A stretch of 64,000 nt of DNA from CAVDHB01 sp963608705 (GTDB lineage: Bacteria; Bacteroidota; Bacteroidia; Bacteroidales; Bacteroidaceae), in the NCBI GenBank assembly GCA_963608705.1, contig CAVDHB010000041.1:29909-93908 (forward strand). Direction: 5' to 3'. Shown one piece after another: positions 1-7,223 of this stretch (the first letter of the stretch is position 1; each line of letters opens with the position of its first letter). The translations under genes were made by a program, and so were the position numbers. The notes under the pieces were generated by a model. The model saw only the letters and a list, made by a program, of their open reading frames with translations, did no database searches and was not told where the DNA came from.

Positions 1-1434
1 CATATCGTGAATATGTTCAAATTGGCCGGATTCACAGAGGCTGAGGCCAAGGAGAAGATGCTTTCAGTCTTGAATATCGAGACCCGCTTGGCTATTGCTT
101 CTTATTCCGCTACCGAGCAGCGTGACCCGGCTTCCAATTATCATAAGATGGCGATTGAGAAGCTGTATGCGGACTATTCCGGCATTGACTGGAAGTCTTA
201 TTTCTCTATTCTCGGTATCACGGGAATCAAGGAAATCAGCGTGTCTCAGCCTGAGCCTATCCATGAGGTAGAACGAATCTTGGCGGAAGTGCCTACCTCT
301 CAGATTAAGGACTATATGCAATGGCAGGCACTTGATGCGGCAGCTTCCTTCCTGGACGATGCGACTCGTGCGGAGAATTTCAACTTCTATGGTCGTATAT
401 TGTCCGGCAGCAAGGAAGACCGTCCTCGTTGGAAACGTGCTGTGGGCGTTGTGAACGGAACCCTTGGTGAGGCTGTGGGACAGATGTACGTGAAGAAATA
501 CTTCCCGGAGTCTTCCAAGAAACGTATGGAACAGTTGGTGCATAATCTCCAAGTGGCCTTGGCTGAGCGTATCAAGGCGCAGGACTGGATGAGTGATTCC
601 ACGAAGAATGTGGCCATCGATAAACTGAATGCTTTTTACGTGAAAATCGGATATCCTAACAAGTGGAAAGACTATTCTTCCATGGATATTGACGAGAACA
701 TCAGCTACTTCGCCAACATCATGCGTGCGAACGAATGGGGCTGGAAGGATATGTTACAACGCAAGTTGAACAAACCCGTTGACCGTGATGAATGGGGTAT
801 GACTCCGCAGACGGTGAACGCTTACTACAATCCGACTACCAATGAAATCTGCTTCCCGGCAGGTATCCTGCAACCGCCTTTCTTCAATCCTGAGGCGGAC
901 GATGCTTGCAACTATGGTGCGATTGGTGTGGTCATCGGACATGAAATGACCCACGGATTTGATGACCAGGGAAGTCAGTTTGACAAGAACGGTAATTTCC
1001 GCAACTGGTGGTCTGCCTCCGACAAGGCTCGCTTCCAGGAGAAGACAAAAGCGTTGGCTGACTATTTCAGCAAAATCACAGTGTTGCCGGGCTTGAAGGC
1101 CAACGGTAAACTGACGCTTGGCGAGAACTTGGCCGACCACGGAGGCTTGAACATCGCTTATATCGCTTACAAAAACGCCACGAAGAACAATCCGCTGAAG
1201 ACGGTGGACGGCTTCACTCCTGACCAGCGTTTCTATTTGGCTTATGCTACCTTGTGGGCTGGCAGTATCACGGATGAGCAGATTCGTGTGTACACGAAGA
1301 CCGATCCTCACTCTTTGGCAAAATGGCGTGTGGACGGTGCGCTTCCGCAGATTAACGAATGGTATGACGCATTTGGCATCACGGAGAAAGATCCGATGTT
1401 TATTCCCAAAGACCAGCGTGTCAATGTGTGGTAA
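1..1434 (+). CDS. pepO: M13-family zinc endopeptidase (PepO/neprilysin-like), 3' part
   Basis: The gene is cut by the left edge of the window: the frame is open from base 1 and only about 477 C-terminal codons are present, where the family is usually about 650-690 residues. It is a secreted or periplasmic zinc metalloendopeptidase that cleaves short peptides. Visible signatures are the NAYYNP substrate-binding motif (near base 820), the zinc motif HEMTH (940-954), the third zinc ligand in ENLADHGG (1123-1146), and a C-terminal RVNVW, close to the usual ending of this family. The GTG at 7 and ATG at 13 are internal codons, not starts. A strong terminator follows directly. Family assignment is secure; the substrate cannot be told. 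Confidence 0.95.
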   Translation, partial: HIVNMFKLAGFTEAEAKEKMLSVLNIETRLAIASYSATEQRDPASNYHKMAIEKLYADYSGIDWKSYFSILGITGIKEISVSQPEPIHEVERILAEVPTSQIKDYMQWQALDAAASFLDDATRAENFNFYGRILSGSKEDRPRWKRAVGVVNGTLGEAVGQMYVKKYFPESSKKRMEQLVHNLQVALAERIKAQDWMSDSTKNVAIDKLNAFYVKIGYPNKWKDYSSMDIDENISYFANIMRANEWGWKDMLQRKLNKPVDRDEWGMTPQTVNAYYNPTTNEICFPAGILQPPFFNPEADDACNYGAIGVVIGHEMTHGFDDQGSQFDKNGNFRNWWSASDKARFQEKTKALADYFSKITVLPGLKANGKLTLGENLADHGGLNIAYIAYKNATKNNPLKTVDGFTPDQRFYLAYATLWAGSITDEQIRVYTKTDPHSLAKWRVDGALPQINEWYDAFGITEKDPMFIPKDQRVNVW

Positions 1435-1462
1435 GGAATAGAAAAGCATTATATCATCATAG

Positions 1463-1499
1463 AACCGCCGTTTCTCATGCAGAGAAACGGCGGTTTGTT
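1463..1499 (+). terminator. Rho-independent terminator after the M13 peptidase
   Basis: A perfect 14-bp stem (1463-1476 with 1482-1495) and a 5-nt loop are followed by a T-rich run (TGTTTGTTTT). It closes the peptidase transcript 29 bp after its stop codon. Confidence 0.9.
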
Positions 1500-1552
1500 T
1501 GTTTTGAAAAGGGATGATTGGGGAGTCATAAGTACACTTTTCTGTGATTTTA

Positions 1553-1584
1553 TTTGGCTATTTCATTGAAAATGCATAACTTTG
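1553..1584 (+). promoter_or_regulatory. Bacteroides-type promoter of the DUF4861 gene
   Basis: TTTG at 1553-1556, a 20-bp spacer, then TAACTTTG at 1577-1584 match the Bacteroides consensus (-33 TTTG, -7 TAnnTTTG). It lies just upstream of the ATG at 1609, so a TTG start at 1582 inside the -7 element is ruled out. Confidence 0.8.
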
Positions 1585-1608
1585 CTCTATAAGATAGACA
1601 AAACAGAT

Positions 1609-2847
1609 ATGAAGAAACCTTTATTAACTGTATGTGCGGTCGTATTGGCCAGCAGTGTATCGGCTTTTGCGAAAGATGTAAAAGTCGTTGTTTCTAACCC
1701 CTCTTCACTTGCATTTCATGATGAAATGGTGGAGGTGTCGATGCTGAAAGTGTCCAAGGAACTTGGCATGAAAGCACTTGACAGGGTGTTGGTAACAGAT
1801 GCCCAGGGAAAGGAGATACCTTCTCAAATCACATACGATCATAAGTTGATATTCCAGACTTCATTGGAGTCGGGAAAATCTGCGACGTATACGGTGAAGA
1901 TAGGACAACCTGCGGCTTATGAGGTATATGTCACGGGCAAGCTGTACGCTCCCCGAAAGGATGACATGGCATGGGAAAATGACAAAATCTCCCTCAGGGC
2001 GTATGGCCCGGCTTTGCAGCGCTCCGGCGAGAAAGCCTATGGCTATGATTTGTGGGTAAAACGCACTCCTTATTTGGTGGTGGATGGAAGATATGCCACC
2101 GAATTGAGCCAGCGGAACTGGGACATCATGCACAAGATAGAAAAGATAGATAAGGAGATGGCAGACTATTATCTCAGCACGTTTTCTTATCACTTGGAGC
2201 ATGGAAGTGGCATGGATTGCTATGCGGTAGGTCCTACGCTGGGTGGTGGTACGAACGCACTACTGGACAAGAACGGGAAAATCGTGTATCCTTATTGTTG
2301 GAAGGAATCCAAGATATTGGACAACGGTCCCTTGCGCTTCACGGTGAGACTTACTTACAATCCGTTGAACGTGGACGGAAACAAGTCGGTGGTGGAGACC
2401 CGTCTGATTTCTCTTGACAAAGGTTCTTATTTGAACAAGGCGGAGATTCAGTATGAGGGTTTGAAAAAGACGACTCCTGTGGTGGGAGGCATTGTACTCC
2501 ATTCCACGGATGCAAAGGATTACACGATAGATGATAAGGACAGTTATGTAAGCTATAAAGACCCTACGGACAAGCCTTCCACAGCTGGACGGATGTTTAT
2601 CGGAGTACTGACTCCTGGAAAATCCAAAGGACAGGTGCAACTCTTTGATGAGGCAGAGTCCAAGCAGCGTGCGGGAGCCAAGGGACATGTGATGAGTGTA
2701 AGTCAATACAAGCCGGGTACTACTTTCACGTACTATTTCGGCTTTGGATGGAATCACTACGATATGCCTGACCAAGCTACCTGGAACAAATACCTGTCTG
2801 ACTTCGCACAGAAATTGCGTACACCGTTGAAAGTCAAGGTGGAATGA
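1609..2847 (+). CDS. Secreted DUF4861 family protein
   Basis: This 412-residue protein has an N-terminal signal peptide (MKKPLLTVCAVVLASSVSAFA, cut near residue 21). The rest matches my memory of the Bacteroidetes DUF4861 family: a beta-rich body with conserved WENDKISLRAYGP and GMDCYAVGPTLGGG stretches and a C-terminal YYFGFGWNHYD segment. The family often occurs near polysaccharide-degrading enzymes, but its biochemical role is not established to my knowledge, and no glycan enzyme is adjacent here. The ATG at 1609 is chosen because the promoter -7 element covers the more upstream TTG codon. It is followed 51 bp later by lemA, possibly in the same transcript. Confidence 0.8.
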   Translation: MKKPLLTVCAVVLASSVSAFAKDVKVVVSNPSSLAFHDEMVEVSMLKVSKELGMKALDRVLVTDAQGKEIPSQITYDHKLIFQTSLESGKSATYTVKIGQPAAYEVYVTGKLYAPRKDDMAWENDKISLRAYGPALQRSGEKAYGYDLWVKRTPYLVVDGRYATELSQRNWDIMHKIEKIDKEMADYYLSTFSYHLEHGSGMDCYAVGPTLGGGTNALLDKNGKIVYPYCWKESKILDNGPLRFTVRLTYNPLNVDGNKSVVETRLISLDKGSYLNKAEIQYEGLKKTTPVVGGIVLHSTDAKDYTIDDKDSYVSYKDPTDKPSTAGRMFIGVLTPGKSKGQVQLFDEAESKQRAGAKGHVMSVSQYKPGTTFTYYFGFGWNHYDMPDQATWNKYLSDFAQKLRTPLKVKVE

Positions 2848-2898
2848 CGGTCGTGTCGCAGGAGCTATACAATAATAACTCACTAAAAATAGAAAAAA

Positions 2899-3486
2899 AT
2901 GAAGAAACACTTGAAATGGATTATCCCGGTGCTGATACTTTGCTTTATCATCGGATGGGGAATTGGCGGTTATAACCGCCTTGTCAATCAAGAAGAGGCG
3001 GTGGATAACCAGTGGGCCAATGTCGAGACGCAATATCAGCGTCGGGCTGACCTTATTCCGAACCTTGTAAATACGGTAAAAGGCTATGCGGCACACGAGA
3101 AGTCTACGTTGGAGGGTGTCATTCAGGCACGTAGTCAGGCTACACAAGTGAAAGTTGACCCTTCGAACCTTACGCCGGAGAAACTGGCGGAATACCAGAA
3201 AGCCCAGGGAAACATCTCGGCGGCTTTGGGACGCTTGCTCATGATTACAGAGAACTATCCGCAGTTGAAGGCGGATCAGAACTTCTTGGCTTTGCAAGAG
3301 CAGCTGGAAGGCACGGAGAACCGTATCACGGTGGCTCGTAAAGACTTCAACGATGTGTCCAAGGCATACAATGTAAGTATCCGCCGTTTTCCTCGCAACA
3401 TCTTAGCAGGATTGTTCGGCTTCGAGAAGAAAAGCTATTTCGAGGCGGCTGAAGGTGCAGAGAAAGCTCCGGAAGTCAAGTTCTGA
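2899..3486 (+). CDS. lemA: LemA family membrane protein
   Basis: This 195-residue protein has one N-terminal membrane segment (about residues 5-24, WIIPVLILCFIIGWGIG) and a long alpha-helical domain. The family hallmarks are present: YNRLV...VDNQWANVETQYQRR and DLIPNLVNTVKGYAAHE. Length is normal. LemA proteins are widespread membrane-anchored proteins with no settled molecular function. In Bacteroidetes they are commonly paired with a TPM-domain protein, as here (next gene 26 bp downstream), which suggests co-transcription and a shared envelope role. Confidence 0.93.
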   Translation: MKKHLKWIIPVLILCFIIGWGIGGYNRLVNQEEAVDNQWANVETQYQRRADLIPNLVNTVKGYAAHEKSTLEGVIQARSQATQVKVDPSNLTPEKLAEYQKAQGNISAALGRLLMITENYPQLKADQNFLALQEQLEGTENRITVARKDFNDVSKAYNVSIRRFPRNILAGLFGFEKKSYFEAAEGAEKAPEVKF

Positions 3487-3512
3487 CCATTACACAACTA
3501 TTAAAATAACGA

Positions 3513-4472
3513 ATGAAACGTATTCTTTTCTTGTTCCTTTTGCTCGGAATGAGTTGGCAGTTGCTCCTTGCGCAGAAGTCCATCCAGACATATACGGTTG
3601 AGACAGTCCCTAATATGCACGTGGCTGACAATCGGTTGTATGTGTCTGACCCGAATGAGCTTCTCTCTCTTGCGGCCGCCGATACCATCAACAGGCTGTG
3701 TGCCCGTTTGGAAAAGGAGACGGGAATAGAGACGGCGGTGGTGATGCTGCCGTCCATCGGGGAGGCGACTCCTTTTGATTTCTCCGTGGCACTTTTCCGA
3801 AAATGGGGCTTGGGGAAGAAGAACAAGAATAACGGACTGCTGGTACTCTATGTGGAAGACCAGCGGAGCATCCGCTTCGAGACAGGCTATGGTATAGAGG
3901 GATTCTTGCCGGATGGTCTTGCGAAGCGTGTACAACTCAACTACATGATTCCTGCCTTTAAAAAGGGTGACCGGGATGCTGGAATGGTGAATGGAATGAC
4001 GGCAGTATATGGGATATTGAAAGACTCCATGAAGCCGGACAAGGAAGCCAAAGAAGGTGAGTCCGTATGGAATTATGTATTTTTGATAATGACAATCGCG
4101 TTTTTCATCCTTGTGCCTACCATGTTAAGGAGAAGGAAAGAACGCTGTCCGAAGTGCGGAAGGCATACACTGAAAAAGGTGAAGGGGCAAGTGACGGTCA
4201 GTGGCCAGCAATCGCCCGTGCCGATGGATGTGTATAAGTGTACGCACTGCGGATACACAACCACCCGCAGACATGACCCGGACAGGGACGATGACAACCA
4301 GCGTCCCTCTGGAGGAGGCGGACTGTTGGAAGGGCTGTTGTTAGGCTCGTTCCTTGGCAGTGCCTTTGGTCATGGCAGAAGCGGAGGCGACTATGGAGGC
4401 GGTGGCTTCGATGGTGGCGGAAGCTTCGGAGGTGGAGATACCGGCGGAGGAGGTTCAGACTCCAGTTGGTGA
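3513..4472 (+). CDS. TPM-domain (YgcG-like) membrane protein with zinc ribbon and Gly-rich tail
   Basis: In this 319-residue protein a signal peptide (about 1-20) is followed by a TPM domain (about 28-165; VYVSDPNELLS, TGIETAVVMLPS, FETGYGIEGFLPDG). Next come a membrane segment (about 180-200, YVFLIMTIAFFILVPTML), a cytoplasmic-type zinc ribbon with two CxxC pairs (CPKCG and CTHCG) and a Gly-rich tail ending GGGGSDSSW. This is the standard YgcG/TPM architecture. The TPM fold has phosphatase activity in some homologues; whether this copy is an enzyme is unknown. Its position directly after lemA is the usual partnership. Confidence 0.9.
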   Translation: MKRILFLFLLLGMSWQLLLAQKSIQTYTVETVPNMHVADNRLYVSDPNELLSLAAADTINRLCARLEKETGIETAVVMLPSIGEATPFDFSVALFRKWGLGKKNKNNGLLVLYVEDQRSIRFETGYGIEGFLPDGLAKRVQLNYMIPAFKKGDRDAGMVNGMTAVYGILKDSMKPDKEAKEGESVWNYVFLIMTIAFFILVPTMLRRRKERCPKCGRHTLKKVKGQVTVSGQQSPVPMDVYKCTHCGYTTTRRHDPDRDDDNQRPSGGGGLLEGLLLGSFLGSAFGHGRSGGDYGGGGFDGGGSFGGGDTGGGGSDSSW

Positions 4473-4571
4473 GTCTGTGCGTCTTTGTCCGGTGTCGCTT
4501 AAAAACGATGGCAGGAGGTTTTCCAGAATCCAATGGTGGAGGATGGGTATCCTGCGGGTAAAGACGGTACA

Positions 4572-5087
4572 ATGGTAAAGAAGTTACTGCTCTTATCAGT
4601 ATTCGTGGCAGCAGGTTTATCTTGTATGCACGGTAAGAAACAAGTGAAAAAAGGTAGAGCCTCCTATTATTCTTCCGCATTGGAAGGACGGAGGACAAGC
4701 AACGGCGACATTTATTCGGGAGACGCATTGACCTGTGCGCACCGCACCCTGCCTTTCGGCACCTTGCTGAAAGTAAGGAATCCCAAGAATAACCGGGAGG
4801 TTATAGTCAAGGTCAATGACCGAGGTCCCTTTGTGAGGGGAAGGATGATAGACCTTTCCTACGCTGCGGCAAAGCAGTTGGGATTTGTTTCCAATGGAAT
4901 CGCCATGGTGGAAGTTTCCCGCTATAATGAGGAGAACATTCCTTTCAGAGATGCGGGGAGTGTGAACTGGATAGCCAATGTGAAAATCCCGTTGCCTAAA
5001 CCGAAACAACCCGTTCCCCATTATCGGATAATGAAGAGCCAAATGGCGAAACTGAAGAGTCCGTTGTCGGGACGTGGTACAATGTAA
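4572..5087 (+). CDS. rlpA: RlpA-like septal/cell-wall protein (double-psi beta-barrel)
   Basis: This 171-residue protein has an N-terminal export signal (MVKKLLLLSVFVAAGLSC) that may be lipidated at Cys18, although the residues before it are not an ideal lipobox. The RlpA domain covers about 25-115, with RASYYSS, RRTSNGDIY, CAHRTLPFGTLLKV, NDRGPFV and RMIDLSYAAAKQLG. RlpA proteins bind or cut glycan strands lacking stem peptides; the SPOR domain of E. coli RlpA is absent. The ATG at 4572 is preferred over 4533 because it begins the signal sequence. It lies 99 bp after the TPM gene. Confidence 0.85.
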   Translation: MVKKLLLLSVFVAAGLSCMHGKKQVKKGRASYYSSALEGRRTSNGDIYSGDALTCAHRTLPFGTLLKVRNPKNNREVIVKVNDRGPFVRGRMIDLSYAAAKQLGFVSNGIAMVEVSRYNEENIPFRDAGSVNWIANVKIPLPKPKQPVPHYRIMKSQMAKLKSPLSGRGTM

Positions 5088-5116
5088 CACATAATACATT
5101 CATATATTTCGGACAG

Positions 5117-5153
5117 GAGGTTGTGTCGTAATTAAGTTCTACGGTGCAACCTC
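5117..5153 (+). terminator. Possible terminator after rlpA
   Basis: GAGGTTG (5117-5123) pairs with CAACCTC (5147-5153) across a 23-nt loop and is followed by TTCATTTTGTT. It is a weak hairpin. The same start sequence GAGGTTGTG(C)CGTA recurs at 5582-5595 on the far side of the repeat array. Confidence 0.4.
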
Positions 5154-5208
5154 TTCATTTTGTTAAGTTCCTTCTTTCTATTTAATGCATACTAATCTGT
5201 ATATTTAT

Positions 5209-5366
5209 GAGGTCGTAAAGTCAGGTCTTGTGAGATTACTAAGTCTTGCTTCATGACATTACTAAGTCCTGTCTTGAGAGATTACTAAGTCTTGTCTCAA
5301 GACATTACTAAGTCCTGCCTCATGAGATTACTAAGTCTTGACCCATGACATTACTAAGTCTGAATC
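5209..5366. repeat. Intergenic array of seven 23-bp repeats (array 1)
   Basis: Units start at 5209, 5232, 5255, 5278, 5301, 5324 and 5347, exactly 23 bp apart with no insertions. The conserved part is GA(G/C)ATTACTAAGTC. From unit 2 on, units alternate strictly between GAG and GAC beginnings, so the true period is 46 bp; the first unit is degenerate. Some junctions form small dyads (GTCTTG/CAAGAC at 5290-5304). A perfect inverted repeat TGATTATTA/TAATAATCA (5394-5402 and 5411-5419) follows. The leader (ACTAATCTGTAT, TTTAT, AGGTCG) is shared with the array at 24463. Confidence 0.9.
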
Positions 5367-5419
5367 CAAAGGAAATGTTAGATTGCAATAGATTGATTAT
5401 TAGATGAATATAATAATCA

Positions 5420-5677
5420 TCAGAAGCCAGTTCTTTCTGTGAATCATCATGAATCTTTCTCAGAATAGGTCTGAATGAGGTCGATTCTTTATCGTTAGAA
5501 TATGAATGTAAATACAGAAATGTGCATACTTGTATCTTATATCCATACCCGGCAGATTGCAAATATGCGGCACAAAATAAAGAGGTTGTGCCGTATAACT
5601 TAATTACTACACAGCTCCTTTCGAGGGAAGTGAATTCAACAACAGAATTAAGGATTTTAACGACAGGTTCCGATGGC
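5420..5677. other. Intergenic stretch with no recognised gene
   Basis: This is AT-rich sequence between repeat array 1 and the stop codon of the GNAT gene. It holds a second GAGGTTGTGCCGTA (5582-5595), nearly matching 5117-5130, so the array lies between two direct repeats. No supported ORF or RNA gene was seen. Confidence 0.6.
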
Positions 5678-6208
5678 TTACTTATTGTATTTGTATATCT
5701 TGACCAAATCTTTATCTCCCCCTTGGAGCCGGCTGCATTTATTCACCAGTCCTGTATCCCTGAAACCGCATTTCTGCATCACCCGTCCTGATGCCGGGTT
5801 TCCGATGAAATGGTCTGCCCAGATATTTTCGAAATGTCTCACGTGGAGACAGTAGGAAAGCATTAATCTTAAAGCCTCAGTGCAGAAACCGTTGTTCCAG
5901 TAGGGCTTTCCAATCCAGTATCCCACTTCGCAGTCATTCTCTCCAATGTGTATATTGCTTGACGCATGTGTATAGAAACCGATACAGCCAATAGGCTCGT
6001 GGGTCTTTTTCAAGACAATGGCCCACGTGGCATCGTTATTGAAGACAGTTCGGATGATATGTAGACTTTCTTCCACAGACTTGTGAGGAGGCCACCCTGC
6101 GTTTATTCCTACCACGGGGTCTGATGCGTATTTGTACAGAGTCTTTGCGTCTGTGTCCTGCCAACGTCTTAGCTGGATTCTGTTAGTCTGCATCAAGTCT
6201 TTTGTCAT
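5678..6208 (-). CDS. GNAT family N-acetyltransferase (RimJ/RimL type)
   Basis: This 176-residue protein has the GNAT fold of the RimJ/RimL subgroup: the N-terminal beta strand RIQLRRWQDTDAKTLYKY, the central IGCIGFYTH strand, the acetyl-CoA loop region (EVGYWIGKPYWNNGFCTEALRLML), and a C-terminal GNPASGRVMQKCGF. It would transfer acetyl from acetyl-CoA to an amine on a protein terminus or small molecule; the acceptor is unknown. It begins 16 bp after the stop of the upstream hexapeptide acetyltransferase and is probably in the same transcript. Confidence 0.88.
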   Translation of the reverse strand: MTKDLMQTNRIQLRRWQDTDAKTLYKYASDPVVGINAGWPPHKSVEESLHIIRTVFNNDATWAIVLKKTHEPIGCIGFYTHASSNIHIGENDCEVGYWIGKPYWNNGFCTEALRLMLSYCLHVRHFENIWADHFIGNPASGRVMQKCGFRDTGLVNKCSRLQGGDKDLVKIYKYNK

Positions 6209-6224
6209 CGGGGAATTATGTGCG

Positions 6225-6749
6225 TTATATCCTCTTTATCACTCGTGCCGGATTGCCAGCCACTATCGTATTGTCTTCCACGTCTTTTGTAACAACAGCT
6301 CCAGCACCCACTACGGCATTCTCGCCTACGGTGACACCGGGCAGGATGGTAGCTCCTGCGCCTATCCAACAATTATGTTTCAAAAGGACAGGCTTGCAGG
6401 TAAGCACTGCGTGGTCGTGCAGGTCATGGTTGTTGGAAATAAGTTGTGCGTTGGCGGCAACCAGTACGTCATCTTCAATCGTAATGCCGCCTGCCGCCAT
6501 AAAGAGGGCGTTATTCATGATTACCACATTCTTTCCTATCTTGACACTGTTTCCACGTACTACCGTCACTGGAGGCATCACACGGCTGTTCTCGCCAATA
6601 TTGTCCAAAAACAAATCCTTGATTAAGGCGTTGTATTCTTCGGTGAAAGGCATGGTGTGGTTAATCTTAAAGCATAGTTGGGCGCAACGGATGCTTTCTG
6701 CCGGGTCAGCCTCTTCGGGCTTACGCATATCTATTCGTACTTCTTTCAT
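6225..6749 (-). CDS. Left-handed beta-helix acyltransferase (sugar O-acetyltransferase type)
   Basis: This 174-residue protein consists largely of hexapeptide repeats of the left-handed beta-helix (VVRGNSVKIGKNVVIMNNALF, GGITIEDDVLVAANAQLIS, WIGAGATILPGVTVGENAVVGAGAVVTKDV) and ends GNPARVIKRI, the classic tail of maltose/galactoside/NodL-like O-acetyltransferases. The HDLHDH stretch probably carries the catalytic histidine. It transfers acetyl from acetyl-CoA to a sugar hydroxyl; the acceptor cannot be named. It is the first gene of a two-gene minus-strand unit with the GNAT gene. Confidence 0.87.
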   Translation of the reverse strand: MKEVRIDMRKPEEADPAESIRCAQLCFKINHTMPFTEEYNALIKDLFLDNIGENSRVMPPVTVVRGNSVKIGKNVVIMNNALFMAAGGITIEDDVLVAANAQLISNNHDLHDHAVLTCKPVLLKHNCWIGAGATILPGVTVGENAVVGAGAVVTKDVEDNTIVAGNPARVIKRI

Positions 6750-6794
6750 TTGATTATTCGTTTATATTTCCCTTCTTGTTTTGGGGAAATGCTG

Positions 6795-6802
6795 CAAAGA
6801 TA
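6795..6802 (-). promoter_or_regulatory. -7 element for the acetyltransferase pair
   Basis: On the minus strand TATCTTTG matches TAnnTTTG, 46 bp upstream of the ATG at 6749. No clear -33 TTTG is visible. Confidence 0.6.
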
Positions 6803-7014
6803 CTGTTTTTCCGTGACATTTTAGCATATAAGGTACTGAGCCTCATAAAAAGCATCAAGTAAAGGAATCCTCCTCGTACAGTATATCGAAGTGATTTAAA
6901 TTTTTGTATTTCCCAAACAAGGGGGAACGCACGGTATTCAAATCATACGAAGGAGAGCTGGGGTACGGGAGGAATGTCCGCTTTTATTAAACATTTCTTT
7001 TAATATTTGTAGTA
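6803..7014. other. Divergent intergenic region without a gene
   Basis: This lies between the back-to-back promoters of the acetyltransferase pair and of pfp. No ORF or structured RNA is supported here. Confidence 0.5.
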
Positions 7015-7046
7015 TTTGGCTATCAGATTGAAACCCTTTATATTTG
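7015..7046 (+). promoter_or_regulatory. Bacteroides-type promoter of pfp
   Basis: TTTG at 7015-7018, a 20-bp spacer and TATATTTG at 7039-7046 give a near-perfect Bacteroides promoter. Transcription would start near 7053, leaving a leader of about 170 nt before the ATG at 7224. Confidence 0.8.
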
Positions 7047-7052
7047 TAGAGC

Positions 7053-7223
7053 CATATCAAGGTATTCATCCTGGCTAATGGGGCGGTATTAGGTGGTTAG
7101 ACCTCTCCTCGTCATAAGGATGCTCCGAGGTGGTTTCATGAATGATTACATGAGACGTAAATGGCATAGAAGCTATTTAAAAACAACATTGTAGAGGTAA
7201 ACTGAGGTAAAAAGAAACAATCA
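7053..7223 (+). other. Long 5' leader of pfp, possibly structured
   Basis: About 170 nt separate the predicted transcription start from the pfp start codon. The leader contains a possible hairpin with ACCTC and GAGGT arms (about 7102-7133). No known riboswitch class was recognised. Confidence 0.4.

Noticed and set aside
2260..3297. 345-residue minus-strand frame
   Set aside because: It lies antisense to the DUF4861 and lemA genes, is rich in Leu/Arg/His as antisense frames are, and has no recognisable domain.
5320..5562. 80-codon minus-strand frame
   Set aside because: It runs into the 23-bp repeat array and has no supporting signals.
7053..7223. Known riboswitch in the pfp leader
   Set aside because: No consensus of any riboswitch class I know could be matched by eye.
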